Assembly: GCA_029263055.1 (NCBI GenBank)
Contig: JAJCYG010000015.1
Span: forward strand, 1-51,865
Direction of reading: 5' to 3'
DNA: 51,865 bases
Source: Actinomycetes bacterium
GTDB lineage: Bacteria; Auribacterota; JAJCYG01
Each line of letters begins with the position of its first letter. Positions within the stretch are counted from its first letter, which is position 1. Shown one piece after another: positions 43,401 to 51,014 of this stretch. Made by a program: the position numbers and the translations under genes. Below the pieces are notes generated by a model, which worked only from the letters and a program-made list of their open reading frames with translations, made no database searches and was not told the DNA's origin.

Positions 43401-43429
43401 AATGTATCAAATCCAGTATCAGGAGTTAA
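43401..43429 (-). promoter_or_regulatory. Promoter of polA, probably leaderless
   Basis: On the minus strand TTAACT (43424-43429), 17-bp spacer, TGATACATT giving an extended -10 (TACATT at 43401-43406). Only 8 bases separate it from ATG 43392. Confidence 0.6.
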
Positions 43430-43481
43430 GTATTAGCAGATCAGGCTATAAATTTTAGACAAATTTAATTATGATAAAGGT

Positions 43482-44330
43482 ATGCAGCAAAGCAATTTGT
43501 TTAATAAAGAATTTTTGGATAATTTGAATCATTCCTATGATGCTAAGTATTTAGCTCTAGACCCTTTAAAATATGTCCGCAAGTTTAAGAAGCGCTCAGA
43601 TCAAGAGATTATTGGTTTGGTGGCCGCGTCTCTTTCTTATGGGATTGTGGAGCAAATATTTAAGAGCATGGATTTTATTTTGGAGCGGATAGGGAATAAT
43701 CCGACTCAGTTTGTGGCGCAATTTGATCCTAAAAAAGATCCCAAGCGGTTTGATGGGTTTGTGCATCGATTTAATCGAGGGCCAGATGTGGCTTGTTATT
43801 TTTGGTGGTTGCATCAGGTCTATGAGAAGTATGATTCTCTAGAAGCGTTCTTTCTTGAGGGATATTCTGAAGAAGATGAATCGATTCGGCCTGGTTTGAC
43901 CTCTTTTGTAGATAGGATGCTTGCTTTAGACAGTGCACAAATCTATGGAACTAAGGCATTGCCTAAGAAGGCGCGTGTTCGGTTTTTTTTGCCTCATCCT
44001 CGCTTAGGAGGGGCGTGTAAGCGGCTCAATATGTTTTTGCGTTGGGTGGTTCGGCCGGATGATGGAAAGGATTTAGGGCTTTGGAAGTCGATTTCTCCTT
44101 CTAAATTAGTGATTCCTTTAGACACACATATTATCAATGTTGTTAAGAAATTAGGCTTAACTCAGCGTAAGACAACTGATTGGAAGATGGCAGCAGAAAT
44201 TACCGACAAATTAAAAAGACTTGATGCAAACGACCCTTTGAAGTACGATTTTGCACTGTGTCGTTTAGGTATGATGAAGCACTGGCCTGAAAAGCGACAA
44301 AACTATATAATGGATGCCTCAAATGTCTGA
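43482..44330 (+). CDS. TIGR02757 (DUF2400) family protein
   Basis: A 282-residue protein fitting the TIGR02757 family: N-terminal DPLKYVRKFKKRSDQEIIGL and VAASLSYG, a middle region with RPGLTSFVDRM, the RVRFFLPHPRLGGACKRLNM block with FLRWVVRPDDGKDLGLW, and the conserved PLDTHIINVVKKLGLTQRKT motif. The last elements resemble helix-hairpin-helix DNA glycosylases, so a DNA-related role is suspected but unproven. A TATGAT hexamer lies 6 bases before the ATG but has no matching -35, so its promoter is unsure. Confidence 0.85.
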   Translation: MQQSNLFNKEFLDNLNHSYDAKYLALDPLKYVRKFKKRSDQEIIGLVAASLSYGIVEQIFKSMDFILERIGNNPTQFVAQFDPKKDPKRFDGFVHRFNRGPDVACYFWWLHQVYEKYDSLEAFFLEGYSEEDESIRPGLTSFVDRMLALDSAQIYGTKALPKKARVRFFLPHPRLGGACKRLNMFLRWVVRPDDGKDLGLWKSISPSKLVIPLDTHIINVVKKLGLTQRKTTDWKMAAEITDKLKRLDANDPLKYDFALCRLGMMKHWPEKRQNYIMDASNV

Positions 44331-45270
44331 ACATATTCCTACAACAGAATTAACGCTTGTAACAGGTGCCAATGGTTATATTGGCCAGCATGTGGTTAAA
44401 GCCCTTCGAGACCAGGGAACGCCGGTCAAGGCCGCTGTTCGTCCGGGTGTTTCACCTAAAGAAGCCGAACTTTTAAAAGAGTGGGGAGCAGAAGTGGTGG
44501 AGCTGGACCTTTTGAATCATGCTCAAGTTCAAAAAGAAGTTGAGGATGTAACTTACGTGGTTCATTTAGTAGGAAGCATTAACAAGCCTCAAAACGAAGA
44601 TTTCATGACCATGCACGAAGGGCGAACTCGCTCTTTGATTAAAGCATTGCAACAAACAAAGCCTAAAAAAATTATTTTTGTCAGTGCCTTGGGCGCTTCC
44701 TTTCGTTCAGACAGTCAGTACCAAGTGTCAAAGTGGGAAGCAGAAGAAGTGATTCGCAAAAGCTTTTTGCCTTATGTGATTTTACGTTCTTCACTTGTGA
44801 TTGGCCATGAAGCAGGCACACGTGATTCTAAATTGATCACAAAAATGTCAGACACTGTGGACAACTCTTCTTTTATTCCTGTGATCTCGCGTGTGGATGG
44901 AAAACTCCAACCTGTTTTTATCGGAGACTTAACACGCCTGGTCTGCGAATCTCTTTCTCACGAACAGTTGCAGCGTCAAACCATTGAAGTGGGTGGGCCA
45001 GATCAAGTCACTCCATTTGATTTAATGGAAATCATTGCCGAAGTTAAAGGCATTAAAAAACAAAGAAAAGTGATTCCTTTTTTCTTTGTTCATTTAGGTG
45101 TTTCGTTAATGGAAAAATTTTCTTCAACACCTAAGATGACGTTAGAGCAGCTCAACATGATGCGCTTTGACAACATTGTCCGTTTTCCAAACATGGAAAA
45201 CTATTTTGATTTTAAACTCAAAACCATTCGAGAAGCATTAGGCTACTTAAAAGAACCTTCCAAAGCATAA
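44314..45270 (+). CDS. NDUFA9-like atypical SDR (NAD(P)-binding epimerase/dehydratase family)
   Basis: A 318-residue protein with the Rossmann motif TGANGYIGQHV (about 18-28), the strand-4 region VTYVVHLVGSI, and QYQVSKWEAEEVIR, in which the usual YxxxK of SDR enzymes is kept (Tyr-Gln-Val-Ser-Lys). Later motifs (LPYVILRSSLVIG, QPVFIGDLTRLV, IEVGGPDQVTPFDLMEII) match the complex I NDUFA9-like group. Substrate unknown. ATG 44314 overlaps the previous gene by 17 bp; ATG 44323 is an equal candidate. A TATAAT hexamer at 44306-44311 could be an internal promoter, but it has no good -35. Confidence 0.82.
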   Translation: MPQMSEHIPTTELTLVTGANGYIGQHVVKALRDQGTPVKAAVRPGVSPKEAELLKEWGAEVVELDLLNHAQVQKEVEDVTYVVHLVGSINKPQNEDFMTMHEGRTRSLIKALQQTKPKKIIFVSALGASFRSDSQYQVSKWEAEEVIRKSFLPYVILRSSLVIGHEAGTRDSKLITKMSDTVDNSSFIPVISRVDGKLQPVFIGDLTRLVCESLSHEQLQRQTIEVGGPDQVTPFDLMEIIAEVKGIKKQRKVIPFFFVHLGVSLMEKFSSTPKMTLEQLNMMRFDNIVRFPNMENYFDFKLKTIREALGYLKEPSKA

Positions 45271-45314
45271 GACAAACCAGGCAGTCTGAATAACAACTAG
45301 GGGAAATCAAACGC

Positions 45315-46298
45315 ATGGGGCTAAAACCACAAGGGGTGTGGATTGGGTTGTTGTTAGGGTTTTTGTTTTTTGTTTGTAAAGAGCCGATCTCTTCAGATCA
45401 GCATTCTCTTCTTTCTGCTCCTTCTTTTTTTACGGTTCAACCGCAACAGAGGCTTCCATTAATAGAGATTGAAGAAATTCTTAGGCAAGGAACGTTTGTT
45501 TCTGAAACGTATGCAGCATTAAATCGAAATGCTGAATTGGCGCCAGGTCAAATAAAAGAGATTTTATTTGAGCGGCTTGAGATTAAGGAAAAACGTTTTG
45601 ACCGTTATCGGGTTCAGGTTGATATTGGAGGGAAAAAGCCTTTTGAATTTATTCTGGAAGTTGGTTTTGAACCAGAAGCGGCTTGGCACTTGCTGAAAAA
45701 ACTAGGACTGTTTAAAAACTATGCGCAGAAGAGAATTTTTCCTAAGCCAGGGGTTTTTAAAGAAACAGAGCGCTTAGGCATGTTCTCTTATCAGTATTTT
45801 GAGTCGATCTCTTTTGATCAGCTTCCAGATCAAACAACAAAGATTGGGTCTGTTGTGCAGGCGTGGCTAAAACTTGCTGCGATTCTTTCTGATTTAGAAC
45901 ACTACCAATATCGATTACTTCATCTAGACGAAACAGACATTTCTTTTCAAAAATTTGGAAGGCGTCTATCAAGTATGCCTACGGTTATTGGTTTTACAGA
46001 GAAAAAGTATGTTGAAGCTGAGTTTTTGTTTGAATATGTTCAACTCTTTTTTAAAAGAGTTCCCAGAGAGCGTCCTCTGTTTTATTTGTTTGATTTGATT
46101 TTAAACGCGTTTGGAAATGAAGAGGGAAGAGATTTTCTCAGTCATTTTTATCGAGTTTATCACGGAAAAAGAGAAACAAAAGGTTTGAGTGGAATGGAAC
46201 AAGTTCTGTTTAATGAGCTGGGCCGTTTTATTCGAAAAGAGCCCCCTCCATATTTATCTTTAAATCAAATTCAAAATCAAATTTCGATTTCTCTTTAA
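45315..46298 (+). CDS. Secreted kinase-like protein of unknown function (short paralogue)
   Basis: A 327-residue protein with an N-terminal hydrophobic segment (about 8-22). It aligns by eye to the opposing gene at 46295-48241 in four blocks: YRVQVDIGG plus PFEFILEVG; SYQYFESISFDQL; AWLKLAAILS; and MPTVIGFTEKK with the following helix. These resemble beta-3, hinge, catalytic-loop helix and DFG-type strand of protein or small-molecule kinases. HLDETDIS could be a catalytic HxD loop, but the beta-3 Lys is Glu and the DFG-type Asp is Gly, so it is probably not an ordinary active kinase. The AGGGGA ribosome site is 10 bases before ATG. Its stop interlocks with the opposing gene (TTAA). Confidence 0.7.
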   Translation: MGLKPQGVWIGLLLGFLFFVCKEPISSDQHSLLSAPSFFTVQPQQRLPLIEIEEILRQGTFVSETYAALNRNAELAPGQIKEILFERLEIKEKRFDRYRVQVDIGGKKPFEFILEVGFEPEAAWHLLKKLGLFKNYAQKRIFPKPGVFKETERLGMFSYQYFESISFDQLPDQTTKIGSVVQAWLKLAAILSDLEHYQYRLLHLDETDISFQKFGRRLSSMPTVIGFTEKKYVEAEFLFEYVQLFFKRVPRERPLFYLFDLILNAFGNEEGRDFLSHFYRVYHGKRETKGLSGMEQVLFNELGRFIRKEPPPYLSLNQIQNQISISL

Positions 46299-48241
46299 AC
46301 AGCTTCTTCTAAATAGCTGTTGTGAAGAGAATCTAATTCATTGATTTCTTCTTGAGAAGGAAGTTGATCTATTTCTTCAAAGTAGAGACGAAGTGACATG
46401 AGTGTTAAAATGCGCCAGAATCGGGCGCGAGAAGCTTTATCTGTTACTTTAAGTAAATCGAGTGCTTGGCTGCGTGTGGTTTCATTTTGATACAGAGGCA
46501 TGAATTCTTTAAGAAATGTTTGGTCCTCTTTTGATTGATTGAGTTCTATCATGGCAAAACGAAGCCATTGTTGATCAGAGTCATAGTATTCAGCGCTTTC
46601 AAACGCAGCAACAAAATCATAAGCAAAGCTGATCATATGTCCTTCATGGAAAAAAGAGCTGGGGTTTTTTGACTTCATGTCAGGAAGTGAGCGATCCATG
46701 AAATAATTAAAATATTGTTTGAATAGGCTCGTGATAAAAACAGAGGCTTTTTCTTCAACCACGTTTCCAACGTCAATAATGGTTGGTTTTCCAACAAGGA
46801 CATCATCTGTGAATCGGTATTTTCCAAAATAGGTGTTGTTATTTCCTTCAACAAGAGTGTGCATGACGTTTAAACGTTGCATATCTTTTACAAATTGAAT
46901 GGCCCCTTTTTTATAATAATCTGTTTCTTGGCTTAAGTAAGCCGCTGCCTCAATCCATGTGCGCAAAATGGCAACAAAATCATCTGAATTAGATCCGTCA
47001 TGTTTGATTAAATAATCAGAGTGACGGATGGGCAAGGTTTGTTTTGTTTTTTTACCGACTGCTTTTTCAATCCCTTTTAGGACATTTTCAATGGCTTTCT
47101 TAGGTCTTTGTTTTATTGTCAATCGATGCTGTTCTGTAATCGTTCCATTTCTGGTGACTCCTAGCTTTTGAAATAATGTAACCTCTCTGTAATGTTCCAG
47201 GCTTCGATAATTGACAAGGCTCACTCCTTCTCCAAAGGTGACTCCTTCAACAAAGACTTCGGAATAAGCTTCAACCGTGTATTCTCCCTCTGGTGTTTCG
47301 CGATCTTTTTTATCTCGCACGTTGTCATAGATTTGTTTGTTTTCTTCTGAGATGTCAAAAGCAGGGACAAAGGCTTGGGCCCCAAATGTAGGAACTGTTT
47401 TTGAAGGGCGTAATTTTTTCAAATAATCTAATTCATCCGCTCTAAATTTTGCGCAATTTTGCGCATTGATCCCTATCTTTATGGCAAACGGATCGAGAAT
47501 GCCTCCGCCAATGAGGGTGATGTCAACTCTGTAAGTCTGTTTTTGAGAGCCAATATCATCTTCGTCTACAACCAGTGTGCTAATCTCTTCTACCACGCGT
47601 GGGCGAGTTGTTTCAGGTGTGAGACTGAATTCTTTGTTTCCATAAATGTTATCTAATGTTTGTTGCATGAATTCGCGATCTGTTAGTAAGGCTAAAATAA
47701 TTTGTTTATGGTCTCCGATTCTAGGGACTTTTTTTGTTGAACTTGACGCACCTAAATCTTGGTGAGGGTTGCCTTCTTTAAAATAAAGGTAAATATCTTT
47801 TTCAATGGTTGAGAAATCTCTTAACTCGATTTCTTTATACGTTAGATAAACAATTTCATTGCTGTTCATTTCCACATGAGTATCAACTAAGTACTGCTTG
47901 TTTTCTTCCAGATCAGTGTATCTAAACGAAATTTCTAACGAGTTGTGATGGGTTTGGGCCACAAAAACAGAATCAGGATCTAAGTGGTAAAGGGGGTGCT
48001 GTGGAAAGGAGTGGTCAAAGATGCGAAGGGCAAAGGGGCGTCTGAGATTTTTTCCTCTTTGCTCTGCTTTAATATAAAGTTGCGTGATAAAGGACTTAAT
48101 GATTTCATCTAAATCTTGTGTGTACGAAAGTGGGGCTAAATGACGGGCGGGCAGAGAACGCCCTTGATCTCTATTTAAAGTTAGAGTCCAGCTGCTCGTG
48201 AGCAGGGCCACAAAAAGAAACAGGTTTAATAATTTACGCAT
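46295..48241 (-). CDS. Secreted kinase-like protein of unknown function (long paralogue)
   Basis: A 648-residue protein from ATG 48241; the longer frame to 48313 crosses the promoter. A signal peptide (about 1-20) is followed by RHLAPLS, similar to YLSPRT in the protein at 25944-28418. After about 200 residues of unknown fold come YRVDITLIGGG and DPFAIKIG (beta-3-like with Lys), YSEVFVEGVTFGEGV (hinge-like), TWIEAAAYLS, VMHTLVEGNNNTYF (a catalytic-loop look with His and Asn but no Asp) and KPTIIDVGNV (DFG-like Asp kept). The C-terminus is helical. The kinase-like fold is my inference; the homology to the neighbour at 45315 is visible in the sequence. Confidence 0.72.
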   Translation of the reverse strand: MRKLLNLFLFVALLTSSWTLTLNRDQGRSLPARHLAPLSYTQDLDEIIKSFITQLYIKAEQRGKNLRRPFALRIFDHSFPQHPLYHLDPDSVFVAQTHHNSLEISFRYTDLEENKQYLVDTHVEMNSNEIVYLTYKEIELRDFSTIEKDIYLYFKEGNPHQDLGASSSTKKVPRIGDHKQIILALLTDREFMQQTLDNIYGNKEFSLTPETTRPRVVEEISTLVVDEDDIGSQKQTYRVDITLIGGGILDPFAIKIGINAQNCAKFRADELDYLKKLRPSKTVPTFGAQAFVPAFDISEENKQIYDNVRDKKDRETPEGEYTVEAYSEVFVEGVTFGEGVSLVNYRSLEHYREVTLFQKLGVTRNGTITEQHRLTIKQRPKKAIENVLKGIEKAVGKKTKQTLPIRHSDYLIKHDGSNSDDFVAILRTWIEAAAYLSQETDYYKKGAIQFVKDMQRLNVMHTLVEGNNNTYFGKYRFTDDVLVGKPTIIDVGNVVEEKASVFITSLFKQYFNYFMDRSLPDMKSKNPSSFFHEGHMISFAYDFVAAFESAEYYDSDQQWLRFAMIELNQSKEDQTFLKEFMPLYQNETTRSQALDLLKVTDKASRARFWRILTLMSLRLYFEEIDQLPSQEEINELDSLHNSYLEEAV

Positions 48242-48248
48242 ACAATTA

Positions 48249-48277
48249 ACAATACTATATTTAATTAAAAGTGTCAA
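48249..48277 (-). promoter_or_regulatory. Promoter of the long secreted kinase-like gene, probably leaderless
   Basis: On the minus strand TTGACA (48272-48277), 17-bp spacer, TATTGT (48249-48254). Seven bases separate the -10 from ATG 48241, so the start codon should lie at the 5' end of the mRNA. Confidence 0.7.
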
Positions 48278-48307
48278 GCCATTTGTTTGGAGTGAGTTAT
48301 AAATAAT

Positions 48308-48336
48308 TTGCACAGCTGGTTGATTTGTTGTACACT
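48308..48336 (+). promoter_or_regulatory. Promoter of folE, probably leaderless or nearly so
   Basis: TTGCAC (48308-48313), 17-bp spacer, TACACT (48331-48336). Nine bases separate the -10 from ATG 48346, leaving a leader of 0-3 bases and no room for a ribosome site. Confidence 0.65.
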
Positions 48337-48345
48337 CTACGGACT

Positions 48346-48912
48346 ATGAAAAAAGAAGAGACAGAAAAATTAGAGCCGTTGATTGCAGACCTGCTTAAAG
48401 GGATTGGAGAAGATCCTGAACGCGAAGGACTTGTGAAAACGCCTTCGCGGGTCGCAAAAGCGTATGAATTTTTTACGACAGGCTATTCGTTTGATCCAGA
48501 TGAATTGCTTAATAAGGCAATTTTTAAAGAAAAGTATGATGAGATGGTTGTGGTGAAGGAGATTGATTTTTTTAGTCTTTGTGAGCACCATTTGTTGCCT
48601 TTCTTTGGTAAAGCCCATGTGGCTTATATTCCAAATGGCCGGATTGTTGGTTTGAGCAAGATTCCTCGTTTGGTTGAGATGTTGAGTCGGAAGCTCCAGG
48701 TGCAAGAGCGATTGACCAACCAAATCGCGAGCTTATTGCAAGAACACTTAAAGCCCAAAGGGGTTGGGGTGGTTCTAGAAGCTCAGCATCTTTGTATGAT
48801 GATGCGAGGCATTCAAAAGCTCAATTCTACAGCACTCACTAGTTCTATGTTGGGCACATTTCGAGATAATCAGAATACGCGTATGGAATTTATGGAGCTG
48901 ATCAAAAAGTAG
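48346..48912 (+). CDS. folE: GTP cyclohydrolase I
   Basis: Converts GTP to 7,8-dihydroneopterin triphosphate, the first step to folate or tetrahydrobiopterin-type cofactors. The 188-residue protein has the zinc ligands Cys79, His82 (in [10 protein letters not shown]) and Cys150 (in QHLCMMMRG), plus [27 protein letters not shown], a stretch diagnostic of the type I enzyme. The frame begins at TTG 48325, but that codon is within the promoter, so ATG 48346 is used. It is followed after 56 bases by a response regulator. Confidence 0.95.
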   Translation: MKKEETEKLEPLIADLLKGIGEDPEREGLVKTPSRVAKAYEFFTTGYSFDPDELLNKAIFKEKYDEMVVVKEIDFFSLCEHHLLPFFGKAHVAYIPNGRIVGLSKIPRLVEMLSRKLQVQERLTNQIASLLQEHLKPKGVGVVLEAQHLCMMMRGIQKLNSTALTSSMLGTFRDNQNTRMEFMELIKK

Positions 48913-48968
48913 CTGTTCCACTATTTGGGGAATTTGGTAACATTTAAGATATAAGTACGGAGAAAAAA

Positions 48969-49367
48969 ATGGCTGACACAAAAAAACGAATTTTAGTTGT
49001 AGATGATGAACCGGATATTGTTACTCTAGTGAAGTCTCGCTTAGAGGCGAATGGCTATGAAGTGGTTTCAGCTTATAATGGTAAAGATGGTCTTGAAAAA
49101 GCTGAAGAAGCTCAACCTGACATGATCTTGCTTGATTTGATGATGCCAATCATGGATGGTTATGAAGCAGGCCAAAAACTTAAAGAAAATCCTAAAACCA
49201 AAGATATTCCTATTATCTTATTTACGGCAGCTGCAGCTGAAGAAGTGGCTAAAAAAGGGGCAGACACCATTGAAGCCATTGATTATGTGGTGAAACCTTT
49301 TGATGATGCGGCGCTTCTTTTTCTTATCAATCGGATTGCAGATATCACAGAAAAGTCTAAGGGTTAG
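48969..49367 (+). CDS. CheY-like single-domain response regulator
   Basis: A 132-residue receiver domain with no output domain. The acidic pocket (Asp12, Asp13), phospho-acceptor Asp56 (LLDLMMP), Thr86 (LFTAAA) and Lys109 (VVKPFD) are all present. It has no histidine kinase neighbour, so it probably acts in a phosphorelay or by binding another protein. A GGAG site precedes the ATG by 6 bases. The stop interlocks with that of the enoyl-CoA hydratase gene (TTAG, 49364-49367). Confidence 0.92.
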   Translation: MADTKKRILVVDDEPDIVTLVKSRLEANGYEVVSAYNGKDGLEKAEEAQPDMILLDLMMPIMDGYEAGQKLKENPKTKDIPIILFTAAAAEEVAKKGADTIEAIDYVVKPFDDAALLFLINRIADITEKSKG

Positions 49368-50146
49368 TCTAAACCTTCAAACTTAGGTTTTCTTTTTTCA
49401 AGAAAAGCGTTCATGCCTTCTTTTTGATCTGGAGTGGTAAAGCATTTTGAAAATGTCTCTGCTTCGAATTTTTCTGCTTCAGTAAATTCTAATTCCAAAC
49501 TTTTTCTTAATTGATGTTTGATTGTGGCTAAGGCTGTTAATGATTTAGCTGCGAGCCGTTCGGCAATTTTTAATGTGTTAGGTAATAATTCTTCAGGTTT
49601 GTAAATCCAATGAATTAATCCAATTTCTTCAGCTTCTAAAGCACTGAGGGGTTCTCCAGTTAAAATCATTTTTTTGGCTTGAGAGAGTCCGATCAAACGA
49701 GGGAGCCGGACCGAACCGGCAAAGCCAGGAACAATGCCTAGATTGACTTCAGGTTCGCCAATTTTAATTTTGGTTGAAGCGGTTCGCAGGTCACAGGCAC
49801 AAGCAAGTTCGCATCCTCCGCCTAAAGCAAATCCATTAATACAGGCAATAATTGGTTGAGGCATCTGTTCCATATAACTAAAGAGGGCTTGTCCTGTTTC
49901 AGCAAAGGCTTTAGCTTGTTTAGGATTCATTTCAGACATGGCTTTGATATCTGCTCCTGCCACAAACGCTTTGCCAGCTCCGGTTAGAACAATACAGCGC
50001 AACACTGCATCTTTTTCAATCTTTTCTAAAAGTTGTTTGAGTTCTGCTAAGGTTTCTAAGTTGAGTGCATTGAGTTGGTCGGGTCGGTTAAACGTGATCA
50101 CCGCAACATGTTGATTGATTTCGAGTTTTAGGTTTTTTAGTTTCAT
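49364..50146 (-). CDS. Enoyl-CoA hydratase/isomerase (crotonase family)
   Basis: Hydrates trans-2-enoyl-CoA to 3-hydroxyacyl-CoA. The 260-residue protein has the oxyanion-hole region AFVAGADIKAM, both catalytic Glu residues in place (Glu113 in GFALGGGCELACACD and Glu133 in GEPEVNLGIVPGFAG, 20 apart as in rat crotonase) and a standard C-terminus. It overlaps the 3-hydroxyacyl-CoA dehydrogenase gene by ATGA, and the two should act in sequence in fatty-acid or butyrate-type metabolism. Confidence 0.92.
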   Translation of the reverse strand: MKLKNLKLEINQHVAVITFNRPDQLNALNLETLAELKQLLEKIEKDAVLRCIVLTGAGKAFVAGADIKAMSEMNPKQAKAFAETGQALFSYMEQMPQPIIACINGFALGGGCELACACDLRTASTKIKIGEPEVNLGIVPGFAGSVRLPRLIGLSQAKKMILTGEPLSALEAEEIGLIHWIYKPEELLPNTLKIAERLAAKSLTALATIKHQLRKSLELEFTEAEKFEAETFSKCFTTPDQKEGMNAFLEKRKPKFEGLD

Positions 50147-51003
50147 TTTTTTCTACTCTTATTATACCTGTAAAAGCCTTGGCCTGATTTTTTGCCATAT
50201 TTACCTGCTTTGACCATCTTTTTTAATAATGGGGCAGGGCGATACTTTGCATTCTTAAACCCTTTATAAAGGATCTCTTGGATCTCAAGAAGAGTGTCTA
50301 AGCCAATAAAGTCTGCTAGTTCTAATGGGCCCATGGGGTGGTGCATGCCAAGCTTCATAGTGGTATCAATGTCTTCCTTGGTTCCAATTTTTTCCTGTAA
50401 ACAGAAGATCGCTTCATTAATCATGGGGACTAAGATGCGGTTAGAGATAAAGCCTGGCGCATCTTTGGCTACAACAGAAGTCTTTTTACATTGTTTGCTC
50501 AGTTGTTTGATTGTGCTCAGAGTTGCTCGTGATGTGTTCTTTCCTACAATGATTTCCACTAAAGGCATGGCTGGAACTGGATTCATAAAATGCATGCCAA
50601 TCACTTTGGTTGGCCGCTTTGTTGAAGTCGCTATCTCTGATATCGAGATAGAAGAAGTATTGCTTGCTAAAATAACATTTGAAGGGAGTGCTTGATCTAG
50701 TTTTTTAAAAAGTTGTTTCTTTAATTTTATTTTTTCAGGTATCGCTTCAATCACTAAAAAAGAATGTTTTAAATCATGAATATCAGTAGAGCAGACAATC
50801 CTTTTTAAGAGTTTTGCTTTGTCGGTCTTTTTAAGGCTCTTCTTTTCAATACTTCGGTCGATTGATTTGCTAACACGTTGTTCTGCTTTGCGGCAAAGAG
50901 AAGCCGTTGCTTCAATCAGAATGACATTGTAATCTGCCTGAGCCATTACCTGAGCAATCCCACTTCCCATAATTCCACCACCGATGACACCAATTGTTTT
51001 CAT
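50143..51003 (-). CDS. 3-hydroxybutyryl-CoA / 3-hydroxyacyl-CoA dehydrogenase
   Basis: A 286-residue NAD-dependent enzyme. The dinucleotide-binding GGGIMGSG (8-15) begins the Rossmann fold, NTSSISI (about 115-121) and GMHFMNPVP with catalytic His138 follow, and the C-terminal domain has the dimer motif HHPMGPLELADFIGLD. Length and order match Hbd/PaaH. The start follows a weak AAGGAC site, 11 bases after the mutase stop. With the hydratase and the mutase it forms an acyl-CoA operon. Confidence 0.94.
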   Translation of the reverse strand: MKTIGVIGGGIMGSGIAQVMAQADYNVILIEATASLCRKAEQRVSKSIDRSIEKKSLKKTDKAKLLKRIVCSTDIHDLKHSFLVIEAIPEKIKLKKQLFKKLDQALPSNVILASNTSSISISEIATSTKRPTKVIGMHFMNPVPAMPLVEIIVGKNTSRATLSTIKQLSKQCKKTSVVAKDAPGFISNRILVPMINEAIFCLQEKIGTKEDIDTTMKLGMHHPMGPLELADFIGLDTLLEIQEILYKGFKNAKYRPAPLLKKMVKAGKYGKKSGQGFYRYNKSRKK

Positions 51004-51014
51004 TATTCTTGTCC

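Noticed and set aside
43470..43475. TATGAT as a leaderless promoter for the TIGR02757 gene
   Set aside because: It lies 6 bases from the ATG, but no -35-like hexamer or extended -10 accompanies it, so it was left out of the leaderless set.
44306..44311. TATAAT before the SDR gene as an internal promoter
   Set aside because: It has no acceptable -35 at 16-18 bp and no TGn; it may be chance within coding sequence.
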